64,000 nt of DNA from Streptomyces sp. JHA26 (lineage in GTDB: Bacteria; Actinomycetota; Actinomycetes; Streptomycetales; Streptomycetaceae): positions 1-64,000 of the forward strand of contig NZ_BDJC01000009.1 in NCBI RefSeq assembly GCF_002005565.1, in the 5' to 3' direction. Under the pieces are notes generated by a model. The model saw only the letters and a program-made list of their open reading frames with translations. It was not told where the DNA came from and did not search any database. A program made the position numbers and the translations under genes. Shown here in pieces: positions 25,775 to 34,938 of the stretch; the first letter of the stretch is position 1, and the number at the start of each line of letters is the position of its first letter.

Positions 25775-25798
25775 CCTTAAGGCATTTGCCTATAGGCA
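25775..25798 (+). promoter_or_regulatory. Palindromes upstream of the TetR gene
   Basis: CCTTAAGG (25775-25782) and TGCCTATAGGCA (25787-25798) are perfect palindromes in an unusually AT-rich patch 44-67 bp upstream of the TetR ATG. They are likely operator/promoter sites for autorepression. Confidence 0.5.
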
Positions 25799-25841
25799 TT
25801 AGGGAACTGCATCATGGCTGTCGCCGAACGGGAGGAAGACC

Positions 25842-26411
25842 ATGGTTCGAGCGGGGCTGACCCCGGAGCGCCTGACCCGGGCGGGCGCGGAGCTGGCCGA
25901 CGAGGTCGGCTTCGACCAGGTGACCGTCTCGGCGCTCGCCCGGCGTTTCGACGTCAAGGTCGCGAGTCTGTACTCGCACCTGAAGAACTCCCAGGACCTC
26001 AAGACCAGGATCGCCCTGTTCGCTCTGGAGGAACTCGCCGACCGGGCCGCCGCCGCGCTGGCCGGCCGGGCCGGCCGGGACGCCCTGGCCGCCTTCGCGG
26101 ACGCCTACCGCGACTACGCCCGGGAGCACCCCGGCCGTTACGCCGCCGCGCGCCTCAGGCTCGACCCCGAGACCGCGGCCGCCGGCGCCGGCGTCCGGCA
26201 CGCGCAGATGACCCGGGCGATCCTGCGCGGGTACGACCTGACCGAACCGGACCAGACGCACGCGGTCCGGATGCTGGGCAGCGTCTTCCACGGCTACGTC
26301 AGCCTGGAGACGGCCGGAGGCTTCAGCCACACGGCCGTCGACCCGCAGGAGTCCTGGGAATGGGTCCTGGACTCCCTCGACGCGATGCTGCGGAACCGGG
26401 CCACCGCCTGA
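25842..26411 (+). CDS. TetR/AcrR-family regulator with WHG-type ligand domain
   Basis: A 189-residue protein: N-terminal TetR HTH ('TPERLTRAGAELADEVGFDQVTVSALARRFDVKVASLYSHLKNSQDL', residues 7-53) and an all-helical ligand domain ending in 'LGSVFHGYVSLETAGGF', typical of the TetR_C WHG branch. ATG with GGGAGGA about 7 nt upstream. It probably represses itself and the divergent DUF3291 gene, and possibly the following SGNH hydrolase 87 bp downstream. Confidence 0.92.
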   Translation: MVRAGLTPERLTRAGAELADEVGFDQVTVSALARRFDVKVASLYSHLKNSQDLKTRIALFALEELADRAAAALAGRAGRDALAAFADAYRDYAREHPGRYAAARLRLDPETAAAGAGVRHAQMTRAILRGYDLTEPDQTHAVRMLGSVFHGYVSLETAGGFSHTAVDPQESWEWVLDSLDAMLRNRATA

Positions 26412-26498
26412 CCGGTCCGGGGCCGCAGGGCCGACCACGCACCGCCGGTCGCACACCGGCACGTCCGCTCCCCGTGGAAACACCGACAGGCCGAGGCG

Positions 26499-27677
26499 AT
26501 GAGCACCGAAGACAACTGGGTCACCACACCCGTGACCGCGGACCTCCTGCGGGGTTTCCTCGACGTGGAACCGACCGCGCACGGCCTGCTGCCGCACCGC
26601 CTGCCCGCCCGGGCCCGCCGGCAGATCCCCGACGACCTGCTGGCCACGGCCGAGGCCCAGCCCTCCGGCGTGCGGCTGGTCTTCCGCACCCGGGCCACCA
26701 CCGTCGAGCTGCTCACGCTGCCCACCAAGCGGGTCTACCGGGGCCTCCCGGCCCCGGCGGACGGCGTGTACGACCTGCTGGTCGACGGCCGCCTCGCCGC
26801 CCAGGCCACCGTGGCCGGCGGCAACGTCCGCACGGTCGTCGACATGGTCACCCAGCGCGCCGAACTGAGCGAGGGGCCGCCCGGCACCGCCCGGTTCACC
26901 GGTCTGCCGGCACGTGACAAGCACGTCGAGATCTGGCTCCCGCACACGGAGATCACCGAGCTGATCACGCTGCGCAGCGACGCACCGGTCGAGGCGGCGC
27001 CGGACAGCGGGCGCCGGGTGTGGCTGCACCACGGCAGTTCCATCAGCCACGGCTCGAACGCCGCCCACCCCACCGCCGTCTGGCCGGCCCTGGCCGCGAG
27101 CCGGGGCGGGGTGGAGCTGGTCAACCTGGGCTTCGGCGGCAGCGCGCTGCTGGACCCGTTCACCGCCCGTGCCATGCGGGACGCCCCCGCCGACCTGATC
27201 AGCGTCAAGGTCGGGATCAACATCGTCAACGCCGACGTGATGCGCCTGCGCGCGTTCGTCCCCGCGGTGCACGGCTTCCTCGACACCGTCCGCGAGGGCC
27301 ATCCGTCCACACCGCTGCTGGTCGTGTCGCCCCTCCTGTGTCCGATCCAGGAGGACACCCCCGGCCCGCTCGCCCCCGACTTCGAGGGCGGGACGGTACG
27401 GTTCAGGGCCACGGGTGACCCCGCCGAGCGCGCCGCCGGGCGCCTGACGCTCGCCGTCGTCCGCGACGCCCTCGCCCGGATCGTCGGACAGCGGGCCGCC
27501 GACGACCCGCACCTGCACTACCTCGACGGCCGTGACCTGTACGGCGAGAAGGACTACGCGGAGTTCCCGCTGCCGGACGAGATCCACCCCGATCCCGCCG
27601 GGCACCGCCGCATCGGCGAGAACTTCGCGCGGCTCGTGTTCGCGGACGGCGGCCCTTTCTCCGTCACGGCCGGCTGA
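26499..27677 (+). CDS. SGNH/GDSL-type esterase
   Basis: A 392-residue protein. The N-terminal ~165 residues form a beta-sandwich-like accessory region; the C-terminal ~220 form the SGNH hydrolase. The catalytic Ser block 'HHGSSISHGSNA' (about 179), the Gly block 'GFGGSALLD', the Asn-containing 'VGINIVN' and the 'DEIHPDPAGH' Asp/His dyad are all present. It should hydrolyse an ester, such as acetylated sugars or lipids; it is cytosolic as no signal peptide is seen. Same strand as, and 87 bp after, the TetR gene. Confidence 0.85.
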   Translation: MSTEDNWVTTPVTADLLRGFLDVEPTAHGLLPHRLPARARRQIPDDLLATAEAQPSGVRLVFRTRATTVELLTLPTKRVYRGLPAPADGVYDLLVDGRLAAQATVAGGNVRTVVDMVTQRAELSEGPPGTARFTGLPARDKHVEIWLPHTEITELITLRSDAPVEAAPDSGRRVWLHHGSSISHGSNAAHPTAVWPALAASRGGVELVNLGFGGSALLDPFTARAMRDAPADLISVKVGINIVNADVMRLRAFVPAVHGFLDTVREGHPSTPLLVVSPLLCPIQEDTPGPLAPDFEGGTVRFRATGDPAERAAGRLTLAVVRDALARIVGQRAADDPHLHYLDGRDLYGEKDYAEFPLPDEIHPDPAGHRRIGENFARLVFADGGPFSVTAG

Positions 27678-27767
27678 CCGCACCACGTCCGCGCGGCCGG
27701 CGGCCCGGCCCCGGCGGCGCGCCCGCCCGCACCCCGCGGCGCGCGGACCCGTCCGTGCGGCCGGCCG

Positions 27768-29045
27768 TCACACCCGCTGGGCGTGGTCCGCGCCCGCGGG
27801 TGCCGTGGCGAGGCTCCCCGTCACGACGCGGGAACGGCTGTGCAGACGCAGCGAGACGGCGACGAGACCGATCGCGACCGCCGTCATCGCCGCACCGGCC
27901 CAGGCCGTGGAGGCGAAGCCGAGGCCCGCGTCGATCACCGTGCCGCCGAGCCAGGGGCCGCCGGTGTTGCCGAGGTTGAACGCGGCGGTCGTCGTCGCGC
28001 CGGCGAGCGTGGGCGCGGCGCCCGCCACGTTGAACATGCGGGCGTTGAGCGCCGGGGCGGTGTAGAACGCGGAGACGCCCAGCAGGAACGACAGGGTGAT
28101 CGCGGCGGCGGGGCCGGAGGCGAACAGGGCCAGAGCGGCCAGCAGCACGGTCGAGGCGGCCGTGCCGGAGAGCAGCACGCCGAACAGGTGGGCGTCGGCG
28201 ACCCGTCCGCCGATCGTCGTGCCGACCAGCGCGCCGATGCCGAACAGCGCCAGCACGGTCGGCACCCAGCCGTCCGCCAGGCCGGCCACGTCGGTGAGCA
28301 GCGGCGCGAGGTAGGAGAAGGCGCAGAACACGCCGCCCGCCGCGAGGGCGGTCACCACGATGGAGAGCCACACCTGACGGTCACGGTAGATCGCCAGTTC
28401 GCCCTTGAGCCGGGGCCGCTGCTCGGGCAGCGGGATGCGGGGGATCCTCGTCACCACTCCGACGAGGGCGACCGCGGACGCCGCGCCCACGGCCCAGAAC
28501 GCGGACCGCCATCCCAGGTGCTCGCCGAGGAACGCGCCCACCGGGACACCGAGGACGTTCGCGATCGACAGCCCGCCGATCATCACCGCCATCGCACGGG
28601 CCCGCGACGTCTGCGGCACCATCGCGATGGCCACGGCCGCGCCCACCGCCCAGAAGCCCGCGCACGCCAGGGCGCTGACGACGCGCGAGACGAAGAGGAC
28701 CTCGTACGTCGGTGCCAGTGCGCCCGCGACCTGGCCGAGGCCGAAGACCGAGATCAGGGCGACCAGGGTGATCTTCCGCGGCAGCCGCAGCGTCGCGACC
28801 GCGAGCAGGGGGGCGCCGACCACCATGCCGATCGCGAACGCCGATATCAGCAGTCCCGCCCGGGGGATGGACACGTCCATGTCGTCGGCGATGGGCGGCA
28901 GCAGCCCGGAGAGCATGAACTCACTGGTACCGAGGGCGAAGACGGACAGGCCGAGGATGTAGACGGCGAGTGGCATGCGGGGCACGGCGGGCCGCGTGGA
29001 GGAGTCGGGCATGACCGGTGCCAACGAAGGTTTTCCTCCTGTCAT
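27768..29045 (-). CDS. MFS transporter, DHA1 (AraJ/Cml-like) drug exporter
   Basis: A 425-residue 12-TM major facilitator. 'FALGTSEFMLSGLLPPIADDMDVSIPRAGLLISAFAIGMVVGAPLL' is the TM1-TM2 region of the DHA1 arabinose-efflux/chloramphenicol group. It probably exports a drug or sugar-like compound by proton antiport. The ATG at 29045 is used; a TTG at 29024 with AGGAGGA 10 nt upstream and an ATG at 29012 are real alternatives. Convergent with the SGNH gene. Confidence 0.87.
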   Translation of the reverse strand: MTGGKPSLAPVMPDSSTRPAVPRMPLAVYILGLSVFALGTSEFMLSGLLPPIADDMDVSIPRAGLLISAFAIGMVVGAPLLAVATLRLPRKITLVALISVFGLGQVAGALAPTYEVLFVSRVVSALACAGFWAVGAAVAIAMVPQTSRARAMAVMIGGLSIANVLGVPVGAFLGEHLGWRSAFWAVGAASAVALVGVVTRIPRIPLPEQRPRLKGELAIYRDRQVWLSIVVTALAAGGVFCAFSYLAPLLTDVAGLADGWVPTVLALFGIGALVGTTIGGRVADAHLFGVLLSGTAASTVLLAALALFASGPAAAITLSFLLGVSAFYTAPALNARMFNVAGAAPTLAGATTTAAFNLGNTGGPWLGGTVIDAGLGFASTAWAGAAMTAVAIGLVAVSLRLHSRSRVVTGSLATAPAGADHAQRV

Positions 29046-29250
29046 TCCCTCGTATCCCCTCGTCTCATGATGCGGTCGGCCCTCCGGCCGTCGCGACGGC
29101 CGCAGCGCCTGCGTCACGGGCGGCTCCACCCGCGGACGCGCGTCGCGGACCGCGGGCGCGCAGAATGGGAGCAGGACATGCCGGCTCGGTGGCGTTCGGC
29201 CGCCTCAGGACGGGGCGCACCGATGCGACGCGACCTGCCGGGAGGCAGCC

Positions 29251-31332
29251 ATGGAGCACTCCGGGGGCCGACGCGGTGATCCCTCCGCGCGAGGTGACCG
29301 GCGGGCCGCCGCGCACGTGGCCCTCGCCGTCAACGGCATGGGCAGTTTCACCTGGGACGTGCCCAGCGGGGTGATGCACTACGACGATGCCGCCCTCGCC
29401 GTGATGGGCTTCCGTCCGGGCGAGTTCGACGGCCGGCTGAGCACGCTCGGTGAACGCATGGTCCCGGCGGAGCTGCCCGCGGTGCAGGCGCGCGTGGAGC
29501 GGGCCCTGCGGGAGCGGTCGGGGTTCAGTCTGTACTTCCGCGTCCGGCATCCCAGCGGCTGGCTGCGCTGGACGCACACCCAGGGGCACGTCGTCTGCGA
29601 CGCCCAGCGGCGTCCCCTCCAGGTCATCGGCATCGTGCGGGACGCCAGCCACGAGCTGCGGGCCATCGACCAGACCGAGCAGCTGCGGCAGGCCAGGCAG
29701 GACCGGCGCCGGCAGGCCGACATCGTCGCTCACATCAGTGACGCGCTCATGCCCACGGTCACGGTGGACGACGTCGCGGACGCCCTCACCTCGGCCCGGC
29801 TGCTGGAACGGCTGGGCGCCTCGAGCATCGTCCTGGGGCTGGTCGACGACGGCCGGATGGAGCTGATCGGCTCGAACGGTCTGAGCCGGCGGCTCGTCCG
29901 GGACTTCCACCTGTCCCGGCTGGACCAGCCGCTGCCGCTCACGGAGGCGGTGCGCACCCGCGAGCCCGTCTTCATCACCGACCGCGACGAGCTGACCGAA
30001 CGCTACCCGGCGCTGCTGCCGTATCTGAAGATGTTCTCCAGGGCGACGGCCGCCATGTACCAGCCGTTGATCGCGCACGACACCCCGATCGGCGCCCTCG
30101 GCCTCACCTTCGACGGCAAGGGATCGTTCACGCAGGACGAGCGGACGGTCCTGAACGCCCTGGGCAAGGTGGTCGCCCAGTCGTTGCAGCGGGCCCTGCT
30201 GTACGACAGGGAGCACGAGCTGGCCGCCGGGCTGCAGACCGCGATGCTTCCCGGCCACATGCCGCCGACTCCCGGGCTGGTCACCGCCACCCGTTACCGT
30301 CCGGCGAGCGCCCGCGGCGGGATCGGCGGCGACTGGTACGACGCGCTCACGCTTCCGGACGGCCGGATCGTCGCCGTCGTCGGCGACGTGCAGGGTCACG
30401 ACGTGACGGCCGCCGCCGTGATGGGCCAGCTGCGCATCGCCCTGCGGGCCTACGCGGCCGAGGGGCACCCCCCGACGACGGTCGTCGCGCGGGCCTCCGC
30501 CTTCCTCACCGAGCTGGACACCGACCGTTTCGCCACCTGCCTGCTCGTGCAGATCGACCCGCGCACCGGACGCACCGTGATCGTCCGTGCCGGTCACCTG
30601 GGACCCGTGCTGCGGGGTCCGGACGGCACCTGCACGTGGCTGGACGTCCCCGGCGGCCTTCCGCTCGGTCTGTCGTCCCCGAGGTCGCAGCCCGTCCACC
30701 CCGCCGCCGAGATGGTGCTGGGCGCCGGTTCCACGCTCCTGCTGTGCACGGACGGGCTCGTCGAGTCGCGCGCCGCCGACATCGACGAGGGCCGCGACAG
30801 GCTGCTCGACGCCCTCGTCGCGGGGCCCGTGGAACCGGAGGGCCTCGCCGACCACGTACTGGACTCCATGAGCGCCTACACGGGGAAGGAGGACGACGTG
30901 GCGTTGCTGGTCATCCGGCGCAACCGCCGCGCGTCCGAGGTCACCGAGCGGCTGGAGGTCGCCATCAGGTCGGTCGACCCCGACTCGCTGCACACGGCCC
31001 GGCTGGCCCTGCGCAAGGCGCTGACCGACTGGTCGCTGGGCCCGCTCTCGGAGACGGCGGAGCTGCTCGCCTGCGAACTGGCCACCAACGCCCTGCTGCA
31101 CGCCCGGGGCGACGCGACCCTCACGGTCTCGCCGGTGCCCGGCCGGGGGCCCGCCGTGCGGCTGGCCGTCACCGACACGTCGCCGGTCTCGCCGCGGCGC
31201 CGGGCCGCGACCGAGCGTTCGACGTCCGGCCGCGGGCTGATGCTGATCGAGGAACTGGCGTCCGCCTGGGGGGTCGAGTCGCGGGGCACCGGCAAGTCGG
31301 TGTGGTGCGAAGTGACACTGCCGCCGCCCTGA
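29251..31332 (+). CDS. PAS-GAF-SpoIIE phosphatase-HATPase regulator
   Basis: A 693-residue multidomain protein: PAS (about 20-125), a short coiled segment, GAF (about 150-320), PP2C/SpoIIE phosphatase (about 335-555, with 'GGDWYDA' and 'VVGDVQGHDVTAAAVMGQLR' and 'LLLCTDGLVESR' metal-site motifs) and a C-terminal RsbW-like HATPase ('CELATNALLHA', 'GRGLMLIEELA'). Such proteins both phosphorylate and dephosphorylate anti-sigma-antagonist proteins in partner-switching stress or sporulation control. GGGAGG precedes the ATG. Partners are not adjacent. Confidence 0.93.
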   Translation: MEHSGGRRGDPSARGDRRAAAHVALAVNGMGSFTWDVPSGVMHYDDAALAVMGFRPGEFDGRLSTLGERMVPAELPAVQARVERALRERSGFSLYFRVRHPSGWLRWTHTQGHVVCDAQRRPLQVIGIVRDASHELRAIDQTEQLRQARQDRRRQADIVAHISDALMPTVTVDDVADALTSARLLERLGASSIVLGLVDDGRMELIGSNGLSRRLVRDFHLSRLDQPLPLTEAVRTREPVFITDRDELTERYPALLPYLKMFSRATAAMYQPLIAHDTPIGALGLTFDGKGSFTQDERTVLNALGKVVAQSLQRALLYDREHELAAGLQTAMLPGHMPPTPGLVTATRYRPASARGGIGGDWYDALTLPDGRIVAVVGDVQGHDVTAAAVMGQLRIALRAYAAEGHPPTTVVARASAFLTELDTDRFATCLLVQIDPRTGRTVIVRAGHLGPVLRGPDGTCTWLDVPGGLPLGLSSPRSQPVHPAAEMVLGAGSTLLLCTDGLVESRAADIDEGRDRLLDALVAGPVEPEGLADHVLDSMSAYTGKEDDVALLVIRRNRRASEVTERLEVAIRSVDPDSLHTARLALRKALTDWSLGPLSETAELLACELATNALLHARGDATLTVSPVPGRGPAVRLAVTDTSPVSPRRRAATERSTSGRGLMLIEELASAWGVESRGTGKSVWCEVTLPPP

Positions 31333-31548
31333 CCGGCCGCGTCGGGCCGGACTGTGCCGTCCGGGCCGACAGGTGTTCACGGCGGGGGCGGCCGGGCCAC
31401 CGGCGCTTCTCGGGAACCGACCGTCCCGGCCGCCGCCCGTGTGCGCTGTCGGCGGACCGGGGCACGCTCGTGGCTCGCGGGGCGTTCCAGGTGGTGAGAA
31501 GGTCGGATGCCGGTCGACGCGGTCCGGCAGCGGAGAGGAAGTCCGGTG

Positions 31549-32220
31549 ATGAAGCACCAGAGGGTGGGCGATGTGATGAGCGACGCCGTGGTCCGTGTGC
31601 AGGGCGGAACACCGTTCAAGGAGATCGCCCACCTGCTGCAGGACTACGACATCACCGCGGTGCCCGTCGTGGACGCGGCGGACCGGCCCGTCGGGGTGGT
31701 GTCGGAGGCGGACCTCCTGGAGAAGATGTGGGGCGCGGAGCCGGACGGGTCCGCGGCGCACGGGGCGGGGACCGCGCCCGTCGGGGCCAAGGCCTCCGCC
31801 ACCGACGCGGCGGGGCTGATGACGTCACCCGCCGTCTGCGCGCGCGAGGACTGGAGCGTCGTCGAGGCCGCCCGCGTGATGGCGCGGCACGGCATCAAGC
31901 GACTCCTGGTGGTCGACGAGGACGGGCGGCTGATCGGGGTGGTCAGCAGGAGTGACCTGCTGCGGGTCTTCCTGCGCAAGGACCGGGCGATCCGGACCGA
32001 GATCATCGAGGAGGCCCTGGTGAAGACGCTCCGCCTGCCGCCCTCCTCCGTGCAGGTGGACGTGACGCACGGACACGTCGTCCTGAGCGGCGGACTCCCC
32101 CGGCACGTGTCCGTCTCCGTGCTGGAGGAACTCTGCCGGCGTGTCGACGGCGTGGTCGCCGTGGAGTTCCGGCCGGCGGGAGAGACCGACGGCGACGGCC
32201 ATGCGTCCGCCGGTCCCTGA
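31549..32220 (+). CDS. CBS-domain pair with C-terminal BON domain
   Basis: A 223-residue protein with two CBS motifs ('VGDVMSDAVVRVQGGTPFKEIAHLLQDYDITAVPVVD' about 5-60 and 'AGLMTSPAVCAREDWSVVEAARVMARHGIKRLLVVD' about 88-140) and a BON domain at the end ('VQVDVTHGHVVLSGGLPRHV'). CBS pairs sense adenosine nucleotides; BON domains contact membranes or proteins. ATG 31549 with GAGAGGAA about 9 nt upstream; GTG 31546 is an alternative. A common Streptomyces universal-stress/hypoxia-region type gene. Confidence 0.88.
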   Translation: MKHQRVGDVMSDAVVRVQGGTPFKEIAHLLQDYDITAVPVVDAADRPVGVVSEADLLEKMWGAEPDGSAAHGAGTAPVGAKASATDAAGLMTSPAVCAREDWSVVEAARVMARHGIKRLLVVDEDGRLIGVVSRSDLLRVFLRKDRAIRTEIIEEALVKTLRLPPSSVQVDVTHGHVVLSGGLPRHVSVSVLEELCRRVDGVVAVEFRPAGETDGDGHASAGP

Positions 32221-32241
32221 GCGGGGCGAGGGGTCGCCTTC

Positions 32242-32850
32242 CTACCCGTCCCGCCCGGCCCGTCCGTCTCCCGCGGCGCGCGACAGGCAGGCCGTGACGA
32301 CCACGAAGGGCCACAGGGACTGCGCGAACGTCACCATGCGCTCGACGAGACCGGCCGCGCCGTACCGTGCCATCTCGAACAGGAACCAGGCGCCGCCGGC
32401 GCCCATCAGGACGGTCGCCGCGATCGCGGGCCCGGGTCTCAGGGCCCAGGGGGCGCCCCCGTCGCCGTCGATGGCCAGGACCGGCCAGACGGCCAGCAGC
32501 GTGAATCCGACCACGGCCACCGCGCCGTGACGCAACGACCCCCCGCTGCTCGGCGCCGGCAGCAGCACCACCGCGAACGCGGCCAGCCCTCCCCCGCCGA
32601 GCGCCAGCCGGCCGGCGGTCGAGGCGGGTCGCAGTCCCCACGCGGTCAGCAGATGACAGAGCCCCAGCGCGAGGAACGCCCCGTTCATCACCCAGAACCC
32701 CGAGGCACCGTAGGACCCCAGGACGCTGATCGTCTGGGTCAGGGGGTCGTAGGCGGGACCCGTCAGCGACCCCGCGCTCGTCCACCCGCCGACCAGCAGG
32801 AGGGGCGCGCCCCCGGACGTGAACAGGGCCCACCTGGGAACGGTTCGCAT
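32242..32850 (-). CDS. DUF998 membrane protein
   Basis: A 202-residue protein with about six hydrophobic segments and the DUF998 pattern 'PLTQTISVLGSYGASGFWVMNGAFLALGLCHLLTAWGL'. Function unknown; integral membrane. Convergent with the CBS-BON gene (21-bp gap), divergent from the DUF574 methyltransferase. Confidence 0.82.
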   Translation of the reverse strand: MRTVPRWALFTSGGAPLLLVGGWTSAGSLTGPAYDPLTQTISVLGSYGASGFWVMNGAFLALGLCHLLTAWGLRPASTAGRLALGGGGLAAFAVVLLPAPSSGGSLRHGAVAVVGFTLLAVWPVLAIDGDGGAPWALRPGPAIAATVLMGAGGAWFLFEMARYGAAGLVERMVTFAQSLWPFVVVTACLSRAAGDGRAGRDG

Positions 32851-33107
32851 CGAACCACCCTAGAACGGTCACCCGTGCCGCCCGGGCACCGCGCGCCCCA
32901 CTCGCCGACCCGGCCGGGCAGGCGGGCGCAGTGTCCGGGCGGCGGGCTCCTGCACATCGAACGTACGAACGGGCACTCCCTCTCGTCCGCCTCCGCGTCG
33001 CGGGCCCCGCCGCTGCGCGATGTGCGAACAGCCGTACCAGGAGGGAACATCGAGACGTAGGTTGTGAGGGAACAGTTCACGCCTCGGCCGAGAGACGGAC
33101 CCTCCTC

Positions 33108-33920
33108 ATGAGCGACCCCGCGACGACGCCCGGACCCGCGCATCAGAAGATCGACACCTCGGTGCCGCACTCGGCCCGCATCTGGAACTACTGGCTGGGC
33201 GGCAAGGACAACTACCCCGTCGACGAGCAGGCCGGTGACGCCTACACGGCCGTCTTCCCCGGCATCGTCACCATCGCCCGCAGCAGCCGCGCCTTCCTGC
33301 GCCGCACCATCACGTACCTGGTCGCCGAGGCCGGCATCCGGCAGTTCCTGGACGTCGGGACCGGTCTGCCCACCGCGGACAACACCCACGAGGTCGCCCA
33401 GCGGATCGCCCCGGAGACCCGGATCGTCTACGTCGACAACGACCCGATGGTCCTGGCGCACGCGCGTGCGCTGCTCACCTCCACCCCCGAGGGGGAGACC
33501 GCCTACATCGACGCGGACGTGCTCGATCCGGACCGCATCCTGGCGGCGGCCGCCGCCACGCTGGACTTCGACCGGCCCGTCGCGCTCGTCCTGAGCAACA
33601 TCCTCGGCCACGTCCCCGACCACGACGTCGCACGCTCCGTCGTCACCCGGCTGATGGACGCGCTGCCCTCGGGCAGCTATCTGTCCGTCAACGACGGTTC
33701 TCGGGGCATCGACCCGGACTTCGAGCAGGCGCAGGACGCCTACAACGAGAGCGGCGCCGCGCCGTACGTGCTGCGCACGGTGGAGGAGATCACGGCGTTC
33801 TTCGACGGCCTGGAACTCGTGGAGCCCGGGGTCGTGCCGGTCCCCCTGTGGCGCCCGGAGGCCACCTCCCCCGCTCCCGTCCCCATCGGTGAACACGGCG
33901 GCCTCGCCCGCAAGCCCTGA
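33108..33920 (+). CDS. DUF574 SAM-dependent methyltransferase
   Basis: A 270-residue protein of the large Streptomyces DUF574 (Methyltransf_19) family: 'TSVPHSARIWNYWLGGKDNYPVDEQAGD' and the SAM loop 'FLDVGTGLPTADNTHEVAQ', followed by the acidic 'VYVDNDPMV' contact. Actinomycetes carry many paralogues of unknown substrate. ATG start; the ribosome site is weak. It ends ~65 bp before a shared hairpin and the odd tRNA-Gly. Confidence 0.9.
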   Translation: MSDPATTPGPAHQKIDTSVPHSARIWNYWLGGKDNYPVDEQAGDAYTAVFPGIVTIARSSRAFLRRTITYLVAEAGIRQFLDVGTGLPTADNTHEVAQRIAPETRIVYVDNDPMVLAHARALLTSTPEGETAYIDADVLDPDRILAAAAATLDFDRPVALVLSNILGHVPDHDVARSVVTRLMDALPSGSYLSVNDGSRGIDPDFEQAQDAYNESGAAPYVLRTVEEITAFFDGLELVEPGVVPVPLWRPEATSPAPVPIGEHGGLARKP

Positions 33921-33986
33921 CCTCCCCGACGGGAGCGACCACCTGCCGGTCGCCGCCAGGGTCGCCCTCCGACCGGGCACACGCGA

Positions 33987-34022
33987 GAACCCCCGCCCCC
34001 GGGGATCCGGGGACGGGGGTTC
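33987..34022. terminator. Hairpin between the methyltransferase and tRNA genes
   Basis: Inverted repeat 33987-34002 / 34007-34022 (16 bp, one mismatch, 4-nt loop GGAT) ending five bases from the tRNA 3' end; it can terminate both converging transcripts. Confidence 0.75.
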
Positions 34023-34026
34023 GGCA

Positions 34027-34099
34027 TGGAGCGCCGGGCAGGCCTTGCACCTGCATTTCCCCGCAGGAAGCGGGACGTCTTGCCTTAGACGACCAACGC
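34027..34099 (-). tRNA. Non-canonical tRNA-Gly (anticodon UCC), CCA encoded
   Basis: The 73-nt minus-strand sequence folds completely as a cloverleaf. The acceptor is GCGTTGG/CCGGCGC (two T-G pairs) plus TCCA. D stem GTC/GAC has an 8-nt loop containing GG. Anticodon stem TCCCG/CGGGG has loop CTTCCTG (U33, anticodon TCC, U37, G38). The variable loop is 4 nt (AAAT). T stem GCAGG/CCTGC has loop TGCAAGG. Oddities: the T loop lacks the T54-T55-C56 order (TGC instead), position 37 is T not a purine, and the variable loop is short. A TAGAGT -10 lies ~33 nt upstream. It is a tRNA-Gly, but perhaps not a normal elongator. Confidence 0.75.
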
Positions 34100-34138
34100 G
34101 CGGACATCCACCGGGTGGTGGCTGGACGACCTGGGAAA

Positions 34139-34144
34139 ACTCTA
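34139..34144 (-). promoter_or_regulatory. -10 element for the tRNA
   Basis: TAGAGT on the minus strand (34144-34139) would start transcription about 33 nt before the tRNA 5' end. The -35 is weak. The 211-bp region to 34310 is shared with the divergent TerB-like gene and includes an AT-rich run (TTTGCTTTTCTTTTACG near 34191-34207). Confidence 0.4.
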
Positions 34145-34310
34145 GCGCAGCCACTTCGGGGACGCACACCGGGGCGACCACGCAGGCCGCTTTGCTTTTC
34201 TTTTACGATCCGGGAACCGCCGTGGGCCCCGGAGCGTTCGACCTGACGGACCGCGATGTGACGCGACCGCAGAACAAGACGGACACGCAGCAGAAGCCGA
34301 GGTGGCACGA

Positions 34311-34889
34311 GTGGCGATGTGGGACCGGATCAAGGACCAGGCCAGGACGCTCCAGCAGTCCCAGGGCGCGCGGGGCACGGGCGGGCACGCACAGGGGCAG
34401 GGACCGCAGGCGTTCGGCCGGCCGGGCTCGTCGTCGTCCTCCGGCGGCTCCAAGGCCCAGCTGATCGGGCTGTTCAAGTCCCAGCTCGCCTCGGTGAAGA
34501 CGGAGCTCAAGAGCGGCGCCTACCGGGACGCGAGCATGGCCATGTGCGCACTGGTGGCGGCGGCCGACGGCCGGGTCGAGCCGGCGGAGCGGCAGCGCGT
34601 GGAGGAGCTCATCGTCACCAACGAGGTCCTGCAGAACTTCCCGGCGGACCAGCTCCGGCAGCGGTTCAACCAGCACGTGGACCACCTCCTGGGCGACTTC
34701 GCGGCGGGCAGGGCCCAGGCGCTGCAGGTGATCGCCAAGGCCGCCAAGAAGCCCGCGGAGGCCCGGGCGGTCGTCCAGACCGGCATGGTCGTCGCCGGTG
34801 CGGACGGCGTCTTCGAGCCGGCCGAACAGCAGGCGGTGCGCGAGGCGTGCACCGCACTGGGCCTGTCCCCCACGGAGTTCGGCGTCTGA
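34311..34889 (+). CDS. TerB-family tellurite-resistance-like protein
   Basis: A 192-residue protein. Residues ~1-45 are a low-complexity Gly/Gln/Ser linker; residues ~50-190 are the helical TerB domain ('FKSQLASVKTELKSGAYRDASMAMCALVAAADGRVEPAERQRVEELI' and the repeat 'AEARAVVQTGMVVAGADGVFEPAEQQAVREAC', each with an acidic metal-binding loop). TerB proteins bind divalent metals and link to stress, envelope or phage-defence modules. The start GTG 34311 ('AMWDRIKDQ') was chosen because GAGG lies 9 nt upstream; GTG 34302 is also in frame. Confidence 0.88.
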   Translation: MAMWDRIKDQARTLQQSQGARGTGGHAQGQGPQAFGRPGSSSSSGGSKAQLIGLFKSQLASVKTELKSGAYRDASMAMCALVAAADGRVEPAERQRVEELIVTNEVLQNFPADQLRQRFNQHVDHLLGDFAAGRAQALQVIAKAAKKPAEARAVVQTGMVVAGADGVFEPAEQQAVREACTALGLSPTEFGV

Positions 34890-34938
34890 GCGCCCCACCG
34901 GGCCAGGGGGCTCGACCGCACGGCGTGGTGACGCCTCG

